A stretch of 64,000 nt of DNA from an uncultured Alphaproteobacteria bacterium (GTDB lineage Bacteria; Pseudomonadota; Alphaproteobacteria; UBA7985), in contig CAJQLX010000001.1 in NCBI GenBank assembly GCA_905479265.1, positions 62,001 to 126,000 of the forward strand. The letters run 5' to 3'. Under the pieces are notes generated by a model. The model was not told the origin of the DNA. It did no database searches and saw only the letters and a list, made by a program, of their open reading frames with translations. Positions 19,679 to 30,283 of the stretch are shown here, in pieces; within the stretch, counting starts at the first letter, position 1; each line of letters starts with the position of its first letter. The position numbers and the translations under genes are program-made.

Positions 19679-20071
19679 TCACTTATATTTCGCGCTGCCG
19701 CTGTCGGACGCCTTGTTCAGATACTGCAGGGCGATAAAGATGGCCTTGGCTCGGGGAGCGAGCAGCCAGAACAGCACCAAAACCAGCGGCAACCAGATGC
19801 TGAAATGAACCCAATAAGGCGGTTGGGCCGCTAATTCAACGACCAGCGCCAAGAACAAAACCACACCACCAATGCCGAAAATTAGAAAGGCGGCGGGACC
19901 GTCGCCACTGTCTTCGCGGCTGAGATCCAAACCGCAGGATTCGCAGCTGGCGCGGACTTTGAGAAAAGATTGGTAAAGCGAGCCTTGCCCACATTGGGGG
20001 CATCTCTGCTTGATACCGAGGCCCACGGCCTCGGCAGATGTACGGCGGGGAAAAGACGGTTCTTTTGTCAT
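19679..20071 (-). CDS. DUF983 zinc-ribbon membrane protein
   Basis: 130-residue protein with an N-terminal zinc ribbon formed by two CxxC pairs (RCPQCGQ near residues 23-28 and CESCGLD near 43-49) and two hydrophobic helices (about 65-85 and 90-108). This is the DUF983 layout, a family often found inside alphaproteobacterial aa3 oxidase operons between subunit III and SURF1, as here. A role in oxidase assembly is inferred from location; no activity is known. Confidence 0.88.
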   Translation of the reverse strand: MTKEPSFPRRTSAEAVGLGIKQRCPQCGQGSLYQSFLKVRASCESCGLDLSREDSGDGPAAFLIFGIGGVVLFLALVVELAAQPPYWVHFSIWLPLVLVLFWLLAPRAKAIFIALQYLNKASDSGSAKYK

Positions 20072-20096
20072 ATTTTCCCCGCGTGCAACGGATCGC

Positions 20097-20951
20097 TTAA
20101 CCGCGATCGAAAATGCCCCAATAGATGGACACGTAAAGGAACAACCACACCACGTCGACGAAGTGCCAGTACCAAGCCGCAGCTTCGAAGCCGAAGTGCT
20201 TTTCCTTGGTCATGTTGTTCGCCAAACCCCGGAACCAGCACACCGCAAGGAACGTCGTGCCGATGATCACGTGGAAACCGTGGAAGCCGGTTGCGATCAG
20301 GAAGGTCGATGGGTAGGTCTCCACCACGCCTTCGGCATTATAGCCATAGCCGTAGACAGCGAAGGCTTCAAAGTACTCAACAGCCTGCATGCAGGTAAAC
20401 AGAATGCCCAACAGAACCGTTAGACCCAAGGACAGCAGGAAGTCGCGGCGGTCGCCATGGCGGATCGCTTCGTGCGCCCATGTTACCGTCACGCCGGACA
20501 GCAGCAGGATCACGGTGTTGTAAAGCGGCATGTCGATGGGATTGAACGTGTCTGTCCCCTGTGGCGGCCAGACTTCTTCGGTGACACCGAAGTTGAAGTA
20601 CGCCCAGAAGAACGCGAAAAAGAACATCACCTCGGACGCGATGAAGAACAGCATCCCATAGCGCAAGCCAAGCTGGACCACTGGCTTGTGATCGCCTTGG
20701 CGGCTTTCCTTGATCACGTCGCTCCACCAGCCAAACACGGACGCAATAAAGCCTGCGCCGCCGAGACCGACGATAAACCAACGCGCATCCATCAGCGTGT
20801 TCATCAGGCCGTCAGCTTGACTGGGGTTATTGTGGAACATCAACACCGCGCCAAACAGCAAGACGCCGACAGCGAGCGAAGTTGCGAGCGGCCAAATGGA
20901 CGGCTCGAGCAAGTGATAGTCGTGGTTCGGACCGTGATGTGCGTCAGCCAT
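20097..20951 (-). CDS. ctaE: Cytochrome c oxidase subunit III
   Basis: Core membrane subunit III of the aa3-type oxidase, with seven predicted helices in 284 residues. Signatures are HHGPNHDYHLLEPSIWPL at the N-terminus, SEVMFFFAFFWAYF with the conserved Glu, WPPQGTDTFNP, NTVILLLSGVTVTWAHEA, and GFHGFHVIIGT and WYWHFVDVVWLFLY near the C-terminus. An AAGGA lies about nine bases before the start on the minus strand. It is the last structural oxidase gene of the cluster. Confidence 0.98.
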   Translation of the reverse strand: MADAHHGPNHDYHLLEPSIWPLATSLAVGVLLFGAVLMFHNNPSQADGLMNTLMDARWFIVGLGGAGFIASVFGWWSDVIKESRQGDHKPVVQLGLRYGMLFFIASEVMFFFAFFWAYFNFGVTEEVWPPQGTDTFNPIDMPLYNTVILLLSGVTVTWAHEAIRHGDRRDFLLSLGLTVLLGILFTCMQAVEYFEAFAVYGYGYNAEGVVETYPSTFLIATGFHGFHVIIGTTFLAVCWFRGLANNMTKEKHFGFEAAAWYWHFVDVVWLFLYVSIYWGIFDRG

Positions 20952-21074
20952 CGCTGGATGTCCTTATGCTAGAATTTGTACATGACCCCCCTTCTAAGGG
21001 GCGCGGCGCGGCGGTGCAACGCTCTATCAGCGGTTCGGACCTTTGCGTTTTTGGAAAGCGTCCGGCCTGCCCGA

Positions 21075-21659
21075 TTAATCTGCGGCGTTGAAGAAGGTGT
21101 AGGCCAGCGTGATCTGCCGCAAATCCTTCATATCCGGGTCATCCCGAATGGCGGGATCGACGTAGAAAACCACTGGCATATCAACGGCTTGCCCCGGCTC
21201 AAGCTGCTGATCTTCGAAGCAGAAACACTGGATTTTCGAAAAGTAGCGCCCGGCCTGAAGCGGCGTCACGTTGAACGTTGCCGTCCCCCGCGTAATCATC
21301 GTTTTCGATTGATTTTTCGCCACATATTCGATTTGACGCTGCTCACCAATGGGAAGCGTAATCGTCCGCTGCTTGGGCCGAAATTTCCAGTCCAGCGACG
21401 GTTCAACAGACGCTGTAAACAAGATCTCGATTTCACCCAGCCCACCTGCTTGCGCGGCCTGCTCCGCGACGGCGAGTTCAGCGGCGCTGGCCACTTGCGT
21501 GGTGCCCGCGATGCCCGTGATTTCGCAGAACTTGCGATAGGCCGCCGGCGCCGTCGCGACCAACACCAGCATGAAGCAAATCACCCCCAGCGCGATCAGA
21601 AGGACGCGGGTGTTCTTTGACTGGGTTGAGCGAGGCTGTGGCTGCTGCTGTGCTGTCAT
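21075..21659 (-). CDS. ctaG: Cox11/CtaG copper chaperone for cytochrome oxidase
   Basis: Delivers copper to the CuB site of subunit I. The 194-residue protein has one N-terminal transmembrane anchor (about residues 20-40) and a periplasmic Cox11 domain. The copper-binding cysteines are the CFCF motif in SKIQCFCFEDQQL, followed by the family's PGQAVDMPVVFYVDP and LTYTFF-like ending (LAYTFF). It lies between the 48-residue membrane ORF and ctaE, separated from ctaE by about 120 bases. Confidence 0.97.
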   Translation of the reverse strand: MTAQQQPQPRSTQSKNTRVLLIALGVICFMLVLVATAPAAYRKFCEITGIAGTTQVASAAELAVAEQAAQAGGLGEIEILFTASVEPSLDWKFRPKQRTITLPIGEQRQIEYVAKNQSKTMITRGTATFNVTPLQAGRYFSKIQCFCFEDQQLEPGQAVDMPVVFYVDPAIRDDPDMKDLRQITLAYTFFNAAD

Positions 21660-21665
21660 TCCGAC

Positions 21666-21812
21666 TTAGCCTGCTGCGCGTGAGGCGGTGTTGGCGAGGA
21701 AGAAACCGTACCAGCCAATAACGAACACCACGAGCACCGCTAGGATGATCCAATTGCCCTTGGACCGGCCTTTGGTCCATTCAGGGCGCTTATCGTCTTT
21801 TTTGTCTGCCAT
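21666..21812 (-). CDS. Small single-helix membrane protein of the oxidase cluster (CoxF-like)
   Basis: A 48-residue ORF read directly from the bases between ctaB and ctaG. It has a lysine-rich N-terminus (MADKKDDKRPEWTKG), one hydrophobic helix (residues about 20-40, WIILAVLVVFVIGWYGFF) and a short tail. It starts 28 bases after the ctaB stop and ends 6 bases before ctaG. Many alphaproteobacterial oxidase operons have a short one-helix ORF at this exact place (often called CoxF). Homology cannot be proven by eye at this size, but the position, length and topology agree. Confidence 0.75.
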   Translation of the reverse strand: MADKKDDKRPEWTKGRSKGNWIILAVLVVFVIGWYGFFLANTASRAAG

Positions 21813-21840
21813 TTTCGACGGCCTCCAACAAAAACAGGGT

Positions 21841-22809
21841 TTAGATCCACGTCAGGCTTACGTGCGTTCGTGCGTCGAACAGCAACAAGCCGAACATCAA
21901 GAAGAGGTAGAAGATAGAATAGCCGAACATCCGCTTTGCCGGTGCGAGCGAATCGCCGCGCATCAACTGCCATGCATTGACCATGAACAGCGCCCCAAAA
22001 GCCAAGGCAACGATAAAGTAAATATAGCCAGCCGCGCCAAGCAGGAACGGCACCAGACCCGTCAACGACATGGCGGCAGTGTAGATCACGATTTGGCGCT
22101 TGGTTTCTTTAGCGCCAGCAACGTTCGGCAGCATGGGCACGTTGACCGCGCCGTATTCGGATTCCTTGACCAACGCCAAAGCCCAGAAGTGCGGCGGGGT
22201 CCACAGGAAGATCAGACTGAACAGCACGAAGCCGACCCACGTGATATCGCCCGAAACCATGGCCCAGCCAATCATGGGCGGGAACGCACCGGCTGCGCCA
22301 CCAATGACAATGTTCTGCGCGGTTCGGCGCTTGAGCCATATGGTGTAGATCACGACATAGAACGCGTTGGTAAAGGCGAGTATGCCCGCTGCGACCCAGT
22401 TGGTCACAAAACCAAGCGCAATCACCGATCCAATCGACAGCACGAGGCCGTAGATCAGCGCATGGTTTGGCGTTACGTCGCCGTTTGGAATGGGCCGCTT
22501 GGCCGTGCGGGACATGACCGCATCGATGTCACGGTCGTACCACATGTTCAGCGCGCCAGAGGCTCCGGCACCGATGGCCAGGATCAGCAGGCCAAGCACG
22601 GCTCGCCACGCTTCGATTTCACCGGGTGCGAGCCAGAGACCGACCGCAGCTGTGAAAACCACAAGCGTCATCACGCGCGGCTTTAGCAATTGAAAATAAG
22701 CGCGCGCCACAGAAGGGTTCTGTGGCGCGTCTTTTTCACTCAACTCAGCAGCTGTAATCTTGGAAGATTCGTCAGCGGCTGCGTTCTTCTCGTCGACAAT
22801 AGTCGTCAT
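21841..22809 (-). CDS. ctaB: Protoheme IX farnesyltransferase (heme O synthase)
   Basis: UbiA-family prenyltransferase that adds farnesyl to heme b on the way to heme a. The diphosphate-binding motif is [15 protein letters not shown] with the two aspartates, followed by KRPIPNG; the second motif region is around YTIWLKRRT and [11 protein letters not shown]. Roughly eight to nine membrane helices cover 322 residues. It follows ctaD by 8 bases on the minus strand, so subunit I and its heme-synthesis enzyme are probably cotranscribed. Confidence 0.97.
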   Translation of the reverse strand: MTTIVDEKNAAADESSKITAAELSEKDAPQNPSVARAYFQLLKPRVMTLVVFTAAVGLWLAPGEIEAWRAVLGLLILAIGAGASGALNMWYDRDIDAVMSRTAKRPIPNGDVTPNHALIYGLVLSIGSVIALGFVTNWVAAGILAFTNAFYVVIYTIWLKRRTAQNIVIGGAAGAFPPMIGWAMVSGDITWVGFVLFSLIFLWTPPHFWALALVKESEYGAVNVPMLPNVAGAKETKRQIVIYTAAMSLTGLVPFLLGAAGYIYFIVALAFGALFMVNAWQLMRGDSLAPAKRMFGYSIFYLFLMFGLLLFDARTHVSLTWI

Positions 22810-22817
22810 ATTTGCCC

Positions 22818-24437
22818 TTAGTGAGCGGCCTCAGGTTCAATCTGTGGCAGATCATCGAACGTGTGGAATGGAGGAGGCGAAGATACAGTCCACTCCAGCG
22901 TCGTGGCACCGTCACCCCAGTAGCTGTCACCGACACGGCGACCCGCAACCAAAGTGTAGATGGCGAGGCCAATAAAGAAGAGCGTCGAACCAAACGACAG
23001 GTATGCACCCCACGTTGAGATCATGTTGTAGAACGCCTGGGTATCAAGATAGTCGATGTATCGGCGCGGCATCCCCTGCATCCCCAAGAAATGCTGCGGG
23101 AAGAAAATCACGTTTACACCGATGAAGAAGGTCCAGAAGTGCAACTTACCGGCCCACTCGGGGTACTGACGGCCCGACATTTTGCCAATCCAGTAATACC
23201 AGCCACAGAAGATGCCAAAGACGGCACCCATGGACAGCACGTAGTGGAAGTGCGCAACAACAAAGTAGGTGTCGTGCAGCGGCTTATCGAACTGCGCCAT
23301 CGACAGCATCACGCCTGTCACACCACCAAGGGTAAACAGGAAGATGAAACCAATCGCCCAAAGCATCGGCGTGGTGAAGCGAAGCGAGCCGCCCCACATG
23401 GTCGCGATCCATGAGAAAATCTTAATCCCGGTTGGCACCGCGATAACCATGGTTGCCAGCGTAAAGTACGCCTGAACGTTTGTCGGCATGCCAACGGTGT
23501 ACATGTGGTGAGCCCACACAACGAAGCCGATGAAGCCGATGGAAACCATCGCGTAGGCCATCCCAAGGTAGCCGAAGATTGGCTTGCGGGAGAACGTGCT
23601 GATCACGTGGCTTACGATACCGAAAGCCGGCAGGATCATGATGTACACTTCAGGGTGACCAAAGAACCAGAAAAGATGCTGGAACAACACCGGGTCGCCG
23701 CCTTCGGCACAGAAGAAACAAGTTCCCAGCGCGTTGTCAGCCAACAGCATCGTAATCGCGCCGCCCAATACAGGGACAGCAAGCAACAGCAGGAATGCTG
23801 TAACCAACATCGCCCAAGCGAACAGCGGCATACGGTGCAGGGTCATGCCCGGTGCGCGCATGTTCAGGATCGTCGTGATGAAGTTGATCGCACCCATGAT
23901 CGACGATGCACCCGCCATGTGGAGCGCGAAAATCGCCAAGGAGACCGACATACTTTCCGGCTGCGTGACGGATAGCGGCGGGTAGAACGTCCACCCCGTA
24001 CCCGCGCCGCCACCGACGACAGCGGACAAGATACCGAAGATCACAGCAGGGACGAGCAACCAGAATGAGATGTTGTTCATCCGCGGGAACGCCATGTCTG
24101 GCGCGCCAATCATCAGCGGAACAAACCAGTTACCAAAACCACCAATCAGCGCCGGCATGACCACAAAGAAGATCATGATAACGCCGTGAGCGGTAATGAT
24201 GGTGTTCCAGAAGTGACCGTTGGGCTCGCCATCGGCCCGAACGAGGAATTCTACACCCGGCTCAGACAGCTCCATCCGCATAACGACGGAAAGCGCTGCA
24301 CCAATAAGGCCAGTGATAACGGAGAACACGAGGTACAGCGTACCAATGTCCTTGTGGTTCGTTGAACCAAACCAACGCCAAAATGGGTTGGGCTTGTGAT
24401 CGTGATGATCGGCTGCGTGATCTGCTGCGTAAGCCAT
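22818..24437 (-). CDS. ctaD: Cytochrome c oxidase subunit I
   Basis: Catalytic subunit with heme a and the heme a3-CuB centre, twelve helices. Key motifs are [13 protein letters not shown] (heme a His), [14 protein letters not shown] (CuB His and the cross-linked Tyr), HHMYTVG (two CuB His) and [13 protein letters not shown] (heme a3 and heme a His). The HPEVY tyrosine and the following helix mark it as an A-family oxidase. The frame is open 11 codons further upstream, but ATG 24437 has a good AAGGAAGAG in front and gives 539 residues. Confidence 0.98.
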   Translation of the reverse strand: MAYAADHAADHHDHKPNPFWRWFGSTNHKDIGTLYLVFSVITGLIGAALSVVMRMELSEPGVEFLVRADGEPNGHFWNTIITAHGVIMIFFVVMPALIGGFGNWFVPLMIGAPDMAFPRMNNISFWLLVPAVIFGILSAVVGGGAGTGWTFYPPLSVTQPESMSVSLAIFALHMAGASSIMGAINFITTILNMRAPGMTLHRMPLFAWAMLVTAFLLLLAVPVLGGAITMLLADNALGTCFFCAEGGDPVLFQHLFWFFGHPEVYIMILPAFGIVSHVISTFSRKPIFGYLGMAYAMVSIGFIGFVVWAHHMYTVGMPTNVQAYFTLATMVIAVPTGIKIFSWIATMWGGSLRFTTPMLWAIGFIFLFTLGGVTGVMLSMAQFDKPLHDTYFVVAHFHYVLSMGAVFGIFCGWYYWIGKMSGRQYPEWAGKLHFWTFFIGVNVIFFPQHFLGMQGMPRRYIDYLDTQAFYNMISTWGAYLSFGSTLFFIGLAIYTLVAGRRVGDSYWGDGATTLEWTVSSPPPFHTFDDLPQIEPEAAH

Positions 24438-24524
24438 AGTCTCTTCCTTGAATCTTTGGCCTGTATTCATTGTCGTATCCGAGACCGAAAAGACGTCGCC
24501 TTTCAGTCTCGCATACGGTCTGTC

Positions 24525-25475
24525 TTAGTTCGCTGCCGCGACTTGGTTGTCGTAAACCGCTGGCAGGGATGGGCCGATAGCGCCACCTTCTAGCTCTTGC
24601 TTGGCCGTTGCCGCCCACGTCAGGAACTCATCCTTGGGTAATGCATCAACCGCGATTGGCATGAAAGAGTGCCGGTCGCCGCAGATCTCAGAACACTGAC
24701 CGATGTAAAGGCCAGCCTTGTCTGCGTTAACCAAAGCCCAAGTCGCATTCATGTGACCCGGGATCGCGTCAATCTTCACACCCCACGCTGGCATCGCAAA
24801 GGCGTGCAAAACGTCGGAAGCGGTTACGTTGAAGCGCACAACCGTGTTGGTTGGGATGACCACGTGGTAATCGGCTTCACCCTTGTACAGGCCTTGATCG
24901 CGACGAGGGTCTGCCAGCAAAGCATCCCGTGAAAGCATGTTGGCCGTGAATTCGATACCAGAGACGTCCGTCTCCACACCGTTTTCATCACGATATAACA
25001 GGTATTCGTAGGACCAGTTCCACTGGTTACCCGTTGCTTGAATCACCAGCTCAGCGTGCTTGTCGTAGCCGCGCTCGCCGTTGATCAGCATGTCGGGGCC
25101 GTTCTCATTGAAGTACAGAAAACGCATCGCCGGGATAAACAGCACCACCAAAATCAAGATGGGAACAGCTGTCCAGACCACCTCGATCATCGTGTTGTGT
25201 GTCACCGTGCTCGGCTGGCGACCTTCCTGCTCCCGAAACCTCCAGCATGTCCACAGCAGAAGGACGAGAACGAACACCGTCACCGCTGCCATAATCGGAA
25301 GGATCAGCACATTGTACTGCGCGACTGCACGCTCCATGATTGGAGTTGCAGGGTCTTGGAAGCCAAGACCACGCTCAACCGGCACGCCCTGTACCGTAAC
25401 TTGAGCTTGGGCCGCTGCGCTGGTCATCAAAAAGAGGGACAACGCGAGCATGAACGTTTTGAAAATCCGCACCAT
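24525..25475 (-). CDS. ctaC: Cytochrome c oxidase subunit II
   Basis: Periplasmic CuA-bearing subunit that takes electrons from cytochrome c. A signal peptide (cut near AAAQAQ) is followed by two transmembrane helices and a cupredoxin domain. The CuA ligands are in YIGQCSEICGDRHSFMPI (two Cys, His, Met), with the upstream His in DVLHAFAMP. The aromatic electron-entry patch is GNQWNWSYEY. At 316 residues it is a standard length. It is the first gene of the oxidase cluster, facing a 250-base gap shared with divergent tldD. Confidence 0.98.
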   Translation of the reverse strand: MVRIFKTFMLALSLFLMTSAAAQAQVTVQGVPVERGLGFQDPATPIMERAVAQYNVLILPIMAAVTVFVLVLLLWTCWRFREQEGRQPSTVTHNTMIEVVWTAVPILILVVLFIPAMRFLYFNENGPDMLINGERGYDKHAELVIQATGNQWNWSYEYLLYRDENGVETDVSGIEFTANMLSRDALLADPRRDQGLYKGEADYHVVIPTNTVVRFNVTASDVLHAFAMPAWGVKIDAIPGHMNATWALVNADKAGLYIGQCSEICGDRHSFMPIAVDALPKDEFLTWAATAKQELEGGAIGPSLPAVYDNQVAAAN

Positions 25476-25725
25476 GGGACCTGTCTACTTGCCGTTAAAA
25501 TGTTAAGCGAATGGGCGGGGCCGAATGGGAGAAACCACACCGCTCTCCGCCTGCTTCGGTGTGTTCTTAGACGACATACTTTCACAAGCAAAGTCATAGG
25601 TGAGCCGCAGGGCGTAATGACGCGGGAAATCTGCTATTCGTGGCTTTAGAAAACGTTAGACTTGGCAATGTTGACCGCAGAGCCTACCTGACTCTGCAAC
25701 GCACCTTTGCTTAGGATGATTGAAT

Positions 25726-27144
25726 ATGGGCCTGCCGCTGCTTCCTGACCTCGACCTCGACCCAGACCTTGCTTTGACAAAAACGGAGTCGGCGCTGTCC
25801 GGCGCTGATGATGGCGAGCTGTACCTGGAACACTCCAAGGCTCAAACGCTGGTTTTTGACGATGGACGGCTCAAGCGTGCCTCTTACGACGAAGATCGCG
25901 GCTTTGGCTTACGCGCTGTGGCTGGTGAGCTGACGGGCTATGCCCACTCGGATCGCCTGACTGAAGACTCGCTGGTACGCGCCGGACAGACAGCAGCGGC
26001 GGCGGCCAAATCTGGTGGCGGCAGCTTCGCCGTAGACCCATCTGGCACCAACCAGCGCCCCTACACCGACGAAGACGTTATCGAGTCCGGTCCTTCGTTT
26101 GAACGCCAAGTATCGCTGGCGCAAACCATCGACGCGGCCGCGCGGGCTGCGGACCCTCGCGTGCGTCAGGTGACGGTTGCGCTGTCCACCGCGCACAAGG
26201 ATGTCACCATCCTGCGTCCGGGCGGTTTTCGCGTCAGTGACTCCCGGCCCATGTCATCGATGCGGGTCTCGGTCATGTTGCAAGATGGCGACAAGCGCGA
26301 AGCGGGTGGCTTTGCGCTTGGCGGTCGCACGGCGCTCGATCCGCACATTGGCGAATTGGCGTGGGAAGAAGCCATTCAGCAAGCCATCCGCCAAGCTGAA
26401 GTCAACCTCGAAGCCGTCGACGCCCCGGCGGGCGAAATGACGGTGGTCTGCGGCCCCGGCTGGCCCGGTGTTTTGCTGCATGAAGCCGTGGGCCACGGGC
26501 TAGAGGGCGACTTTAATCGCAAGCAAACCTCGCTCTATGCCGGCATGATGGGGGAGATGGTCGCAGCCCCGGGGGTAACGATCATCGATGACGGCACGCT
26601 GACCGATCACCGTGGCTCGCTCGCCATCGACGACGAAGGCACGCCGACACAACGCAATGTGTTGATCGAAAACGGTAAGCTGGTCGGTTACATGCAGGAT
26701 CGCATGAATTCCCGACTGATGGGGGTAGCAGCGACCGGGAATGGCCGCCGCGAGTCTTACGCGCACGCACCGATGCCGCGTATGACCAACACCTTTATGG
26801 CCGCCGGTAATGACGACCCGGCTGAGATCATCGCGTCCGTCAAAGATGGCATTTACGCCGTCGATTTTGGCGGTGGGCAAGTGGATATCACCAACGGCCA
26901 ATTCACCTTTAAAATCACCGAAGCCTACCGCATTCGGAACGGTAAAATTGCTGAACCGATCAAAGGCGTAACGCTCATTGGCAATGGCCCTGAAGTGATG
27001 CGCCGCGTGTCTATGGTCGGCAATGACCTCGCCATCAAAAAGGGCGTAGGCATGTGTGGCAAGGCCGGGCAAAGCCTGCCGGTTACGGTTGGACAGCCGA
27101 CCTGTAAAATCGACGCCATCACCGTCGGCGGCACACAGGTCTAA
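25726..27144 (+). CDS. tldD: TldD metalloprotease subunit
   Basis: Zinc subunit of the TldD/TldE protease, which degrades unfolded peptides and in some hosts matures peptide antibiotics. The zinc motif HExxxH is HEAVGHGLEGDF. Other hallmarks are FDDGRLK near the N-terminus, the glycine-rich DRGFGLRA, and the C-terminal GMCGKAGQSLPVTVGQPT. A TTG at 25720 is in frame, but ATG 25726 has AGGA nine bases upstream and is preferred (472 aa). It is divergent from ctaC; its partner pmbA/tldE lies about 3 kb downstream on the other strand. Confidence 0.96.
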   Translation: MGLPLLPDLDLDPDLALTKTESALSGADDGELYLEHSKAQTLVFDDGRLKRASYDEDRGFGLRAVAGELTGYAHSDRLTEDSLVRAGQTAAAAAKSGGGSFAVDPSGTNQRPYTDEDVIESGPSFERQVSLAQTIDAAARAADPRVRQVTVALSTAHKDVTILRPGGFRVSDSRPMSSMRVSVMLQDGDKREAGGFALGGRTALDPHIGELAWEEAIQQAIRQAEVNLEAVDAPAGEMTVVCGPGWPGVLLHEAVGHGLEGDFNRKQTSLYAGMMGEMVAAPGVTIIDDGTLTDHRGSLAIDDEGTPTQRNVLIENGKLVGYMQDRMNSRLMGVAATGNGRRESYAHAPMPRMTNTFMAAGNDDPAEIIASVKDGIYAVDFGGGQVDITNGQFTFKITEAYRIRNGKIAEPIKGVTLIGNGPEVMRRVSMVGNDLAIKKGVGMCGKAGQSLPVTVGQPTCKIDAITVGGTQV

Positions 27145-27152
27145 CCGCAGCC

Positions 27153-27596
27153 ATGACCCTCGCCTTTATCGAAGACGCCCTCGCCGCAGCCCTTGAGGCG
27201 GAACGGGCGGGGGAAGTGCCCGTCGGGGCCGTGATCGTGCGCGACGGTGTCATCATCGCCACCGCACGCAATCAGGTTGAAGGCGAGCAAGACCCCTGCG
27301 CCCACGCCGAGCTTCTGGCCATACGGCAAGCAAGCGCTGCGATGGGGTCAAAATGGCTCTATGACTGCGATTTATACGTGACGCTCGAACCCTGCCCCAT
27401 GTGCGCAGGCGCCATCTCGCTCGCCCGGCTTCGGCGGCTGTACTATGGCGCACCAGACCCAAAATCCGGCGGTGTGGATCACGGTCCACGCGTGTTCGCA
27501 CAACCAACCTGCCACCACGCACCCGAAGTCATCGCTGGCGTCGAAGAAAGCCGCTGTGGAGAAGTTCTCAAGCGGTTCTTTGCCCAGCGTCGCTGA
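27153..27596 (+). CDS. tadA: tRNA-specific adenosine deaminase / cytosine deaminase family
   Basis: Zinc deaminase of 147 residues. The active site is PCAHAELLA (His ligand and catalytic Glu) and EPCPMCAGAI (two Cys ligands). The flanking AARNQVEG-like segment (ARNQVEGEQDP) and LYYGAPDPKSGGVDHG are typical of TadA, which converts A34 to inosine in tRNA-Arg(ACG). A guanine or cytosine deaminase relative cannot be fully ruled out, but the length and motifs fit TadA. It is 8 bases from tldD and 17 bases before xseA. Confidence 0.92.
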   Translation: MTLAFIEDALAAALEAERAGEVPVGAVIVRDGVIIATARNQVEGEQDPCAHAELLAIRQASAAMGSKWLYDCDLYVTLEPCPMCAGAISLARLRRLYYGAPDPKSGGVDHGPRVFAQPTCHHAPEVIAGVEESRCGEVLKRFFAQRR

Positions 27597-27613
27597 GCTG
27601 CTAAGCCAACATT

Positions 27614-29143
27614 ATGGACATTTTCGACTTCGACGGCCAAGACGCCCCTCAAGCCTCCAACGCTCCCGAATTCAGCGTCACGGAAATCGCGCAAGCGGTG
27701 AAGCGGACGGTTGAAACGACGTTTGATCGCGTGCGCATCCGCGGCGAGATCTCGCGGCCCAACTATCACCGCTCTGGGCACCTTTACCTCACGCTCAAAG
27801 ATGAAAAGGCGGTGATTGACGCTGTCTGCTGGCGGGGCGCGGTGTCCAAGTTGTCGATCCGGGCAGAAGAAGGCATGGAAGTGATCGTCACGGGCAAGCT
27901 GACGACCTTCCCCGGCGGCTCAAAGTATCAAGTCGTTATAGAATCGATGGAGCTGGCGGGCGAAGGCGCCCTGCTGAAGCTGCTGGAAGATCGCCGCAAG
28001 CGCTTGATGGAAGAAGGTCTCTTTGACCAAGACCGCAAGCTGCCCATTCCGTTTTTGCCCCGTGTCATCGGCGTTGTGACGTCGCCAACCGGTGCGGTTA
28101 TTCGCGATATTCTGCACCGCGTCAGCGACCGCTTCCCGCGCCATGTGATTTTGTGGCCCGTCGCGGTACAGGGGGAGAAAGCCGCCCCCGACATCGCCAA
28201 AGCCGTTCGCGGATTCAACGCTTTACCCGCAGGTGGCTCTGTGCCGCGTCCCGATGTCCTGATTGTTGGCCGCGGAGGTGGCTCACTCGAAGACCTGTGG
28301 GGCTTCAACGAAGAAGCCGTGGTGCGTGCTGTTGCCGAAAGCACCATTCCCGTCATTTCCGCCGTGGGGCATGAGACCGATACGACCCTGATCGATTTCG
28401 TCGCCGACCGACGCGCGCCTACGCCAACCGGGGCGGCAGAAATGGCCGTACCCGTTCGCGCCGACCTTTTGCTCGGCATCGAGGAATTTGGCTCACGACT
28501 GGGTCGCGGGCTTCAGCGCCGCGTGACGCTCGCCCGATCCGACCTCTCCGGCCTCACGCGCGGTCTGGGCGATCCCAGCCGGCTGTTGCACGAGCGCAGA
28601 CAATCGCTTGACGTGCTCGACCAACGCCTTGATCGCGCGCTAGAAACCGCTATTCGAGCGCAAAAAAGCCGCTTGGAAACCCTGTCGGCCAAAGTCCGGC
28701 ATCCTCGCGAAAAACTGCACCGAATGGCCGAACAAACCAGCAGTTTGGGGGATCGCTTGAGCGGAGCATCCCGGCAACGCTTGCAAACGCTTGGGCAAAA
28801 CGTGCAAGCCCAGCGCTTCGCCGATCGCCTGCTACAGGCCAGCACGCGAAACCTGACACAGCACAAGCAGACCCTCGACAACGCCCAGCGCCTGCTGGAC
28901 TCCTTTGCCAAAAGCCGAGATCGATTGCTGGAACAGGGCTATGTTTGGGTCAGTTCCGCTGATGGTGAAGTGGTGCCGCGTGCTGGTGCCGTTACTGAGG
29001 GGATGGGGCTGAAGCTGCACTTCATCGACGGCGCCGTAGACGTGGTTGCCGGTCAGGGCGGAACGCCAACGCCACCTGCAAAACCCGCTTCTCGCCCCAA
29101 AAAACCCAGCCCGCCAGCCGACGACCAAGGCTCCCTGCTCTAA
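27614..29143 (+). CDS. xseA: Exodeoxyribonuclease VII large subunit
   Basis: Large subunit of the single-strand exonuclease ExoVII. The N-terminal OB fold runs from [11 protein letters not shown] through [21 protein letters not shown]. The catalytic core has [32 protein letters not shown] and [24 protein letters not shown] long helical coiled-coil follows, then a C-terminal cap with GYVWV. The 509 residues are near the normal size; a Pro/Lys-rich tail is present. The gene overlaps the convergent waaA by four bases. The small subunit xseB is not in the window. Confidence 0.96.
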   Translation: MDIFDFDGQDAPQASNAPEFSVTEIAQAVKRTVETTFDRVRIRGEISRPNYHRSGHLYLTLKDEKAVIDAVCWRGAVSKLSIRAEEGMEVIVTGKLTTFPGGSKYQVVIESMELAGEGALLKLLEDRRKRLMEEGLFDQDRKLPIPFLPRVIGVVTSPTGAVIRDILHRVSDRFPRHVILWPVAVQGEKAAPDIAKAVRGFNALPAGGSVPRPDVLIVGRGGGSLEDLWGFNEEAVVRAVAESTIPVISAVGHETDTTLIDFVADRRAPTPTGAAEMAVPVRADLLLGIEEFGSRLGRGLQRRVTLARSDLSGLTRGLGDPSRLLHERRQSLDVLDQRLDRALETAIRAQKSRLETLSAKVRHPREKLHRMAEQTSSLGDRLSGASRQRLQTLGQNVQAQRFADRLLQASTRNLTQHKQTLDNAQRLLDSFAKSRDRLLEQGYVWVSSADGEVVPRAGAVTEGMGLKLHFIDGAVDVVAGQGGTPTPPAKPASRPKKPSPPADDQGSLL

Positions 29144-30267
29144 AGCACGCTGTCGATGGCCGAACGCGCCTGTTTCAGGGCTGTGTTTGCAAGGCGGTCG
29201 AGCGTGCCGAGATCGGGTCCGCCGGTGGGCCACGCGGGGGCCGGCACCATCATCCCTTGCTGCTCCAGCAAAGCGATCACATCGGCCTGCTTTCCCGGAT
29301 GCGGGCCTCGCACCACCGCGCATTCCGCTCGTAACGCTTCAAGCGGGTTGTGAGACCCGATTTTAGCGTCAAACCCGCCCCCGATTACCACTGTCCCGCC
29401 TAGGGCAAAAAGCGAGCCCAAGGTGCCGAAGCTGGTCCAATACGCTAGCCGTTCATCCGCCGCGCCAAAGACCTGCTCGAATGCCGAAATTTGCGCCGGA
29501 TAACGGGGTGCAATGATGATCTTTGCGGCGGGATCTGCCGTGTCCAACACGCCTTTCAGAGCATCAATCTCCGAGCGATGCGCATTTGCCAAAATGACGA
29601 GCGGCGCGCAACCGCGCCACTCGGCCCATTGCGTTTGTAAAGCGGCATCAACCGGCAAGGCGTTGCCAGCGAGCTTTAGCGGCAGGGCGAGGGTTGCGGG
29701 ACCAAAGCCAACGGCATCAAGCGCCTGTTTCTTGGCCGAGCTGCTCGTCGTCACCTGCGCCAAACCGCCCCCAATCACCTGGGCCAATCCGCGCAATCGC
29801 CGCCATCGGCGAGCGCTGGTTGCTGACAATGCGCCATCGAGCAGAACCACAGGAACGCGCCGATGTTTAAGCGTCGCCATCCATCCCGGCCACAGCTCAC
29901 TTTCCACCAAGACCAGCGCTGCGGGTTTCATGCGTGCGGCGAAGGTTGAAACAACAAACGGCGCATCCAGCGGCGCGGGGAGCACGGTGAAATGCGGCGG
30001 CAACTCCCGCCGCGCCACAGCCAGCCCTTGGCGGCTCTGCACCGTCACAACCACATCCCGGCCCCAGTCCATGAGGATCAAGGGTTTGAGCGCACGAAAC
30101 TCGCCCACGGACGCCGCATGAAACCACAGCGTTCCGCGCGCTTTACCCGGCACAAGGCCCAAGCGATGCCCCACGGTCTCGACGCCATCTCCGCGCATCA
30201 GTAGCGCCAGTGCGACAAAGGGTGCCGCCAGCAGCGTTATCAAGCGGTAGAGCGCCAAGGTGACCAT
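29140..30267 (-). CDS. waaA: 3-deoxy-D-manno-octulosonic acid (Kdo) transferase
   Basis: Transfers Kdo from CMP-Kdo to lipid A precursor in the inner leaflet of the inner membrane. The N-terminal membrane-anchoring helix is at residues 3-23; then HAASVGEF with the catalytic base Glu, ESELWPGW, and a C-terminal CMP-Kdo-binding domain ([18 protein letters not shown]). At 375 residues it is a little shorter than E. coli WaaA (425). It lies downstream of pmbA with a 16-base gap, a pairing often seen in alphaproteobacteria together with DUF4170 and lpxK; lpxK is absent here. Confidence 0.94.
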   Translation of the reverse strand: MVTLALYRLITLLAAPFVALALLMRGDGVETVGHRLGLVPGKARGTLWFHAASVGEFRALKPLILMDWGRDVVVTVQSRQGLAVARRELPPHFTVLPAPLDAPFVVSTFAARMKPAALVLVESELWPGWMATLKHRRVPVVLLDGALSATSARRWRRLRGLAQVIGGGLAQVTTSSSAKKQALDAVGFGPATLALPLKLAGNALPVDAALQTQWAEWRGCAPLVILANAHRSEIDALKGVLDTADPAAKIIIAPRYPAQISAFEQVFGAADERLAYWTSFGTLGSLFALGGTVVIGGGFDAKIGSHNPLEALRAECAVVRGPHPGKQADVIALLEQQGMMVPAPAWPTGGPDLGTLDRLANTALKQARSAIDSVL

Positions 30268-30283
30268 CTGCCTGATCGCCAGA

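Noticed and set aside
20986-21004. CCCCTTAGAAGGGG hairpin ahead of ctaE
   Set aside because: Only five pairs with a four-base loop and no T run; could be chance in a GC-rich leader.
25476-25725. Peptide-antibiotic precursor near tldD
   Set aside because: No short frame with a leader-core pattern or ribosome site was seen on either strand.
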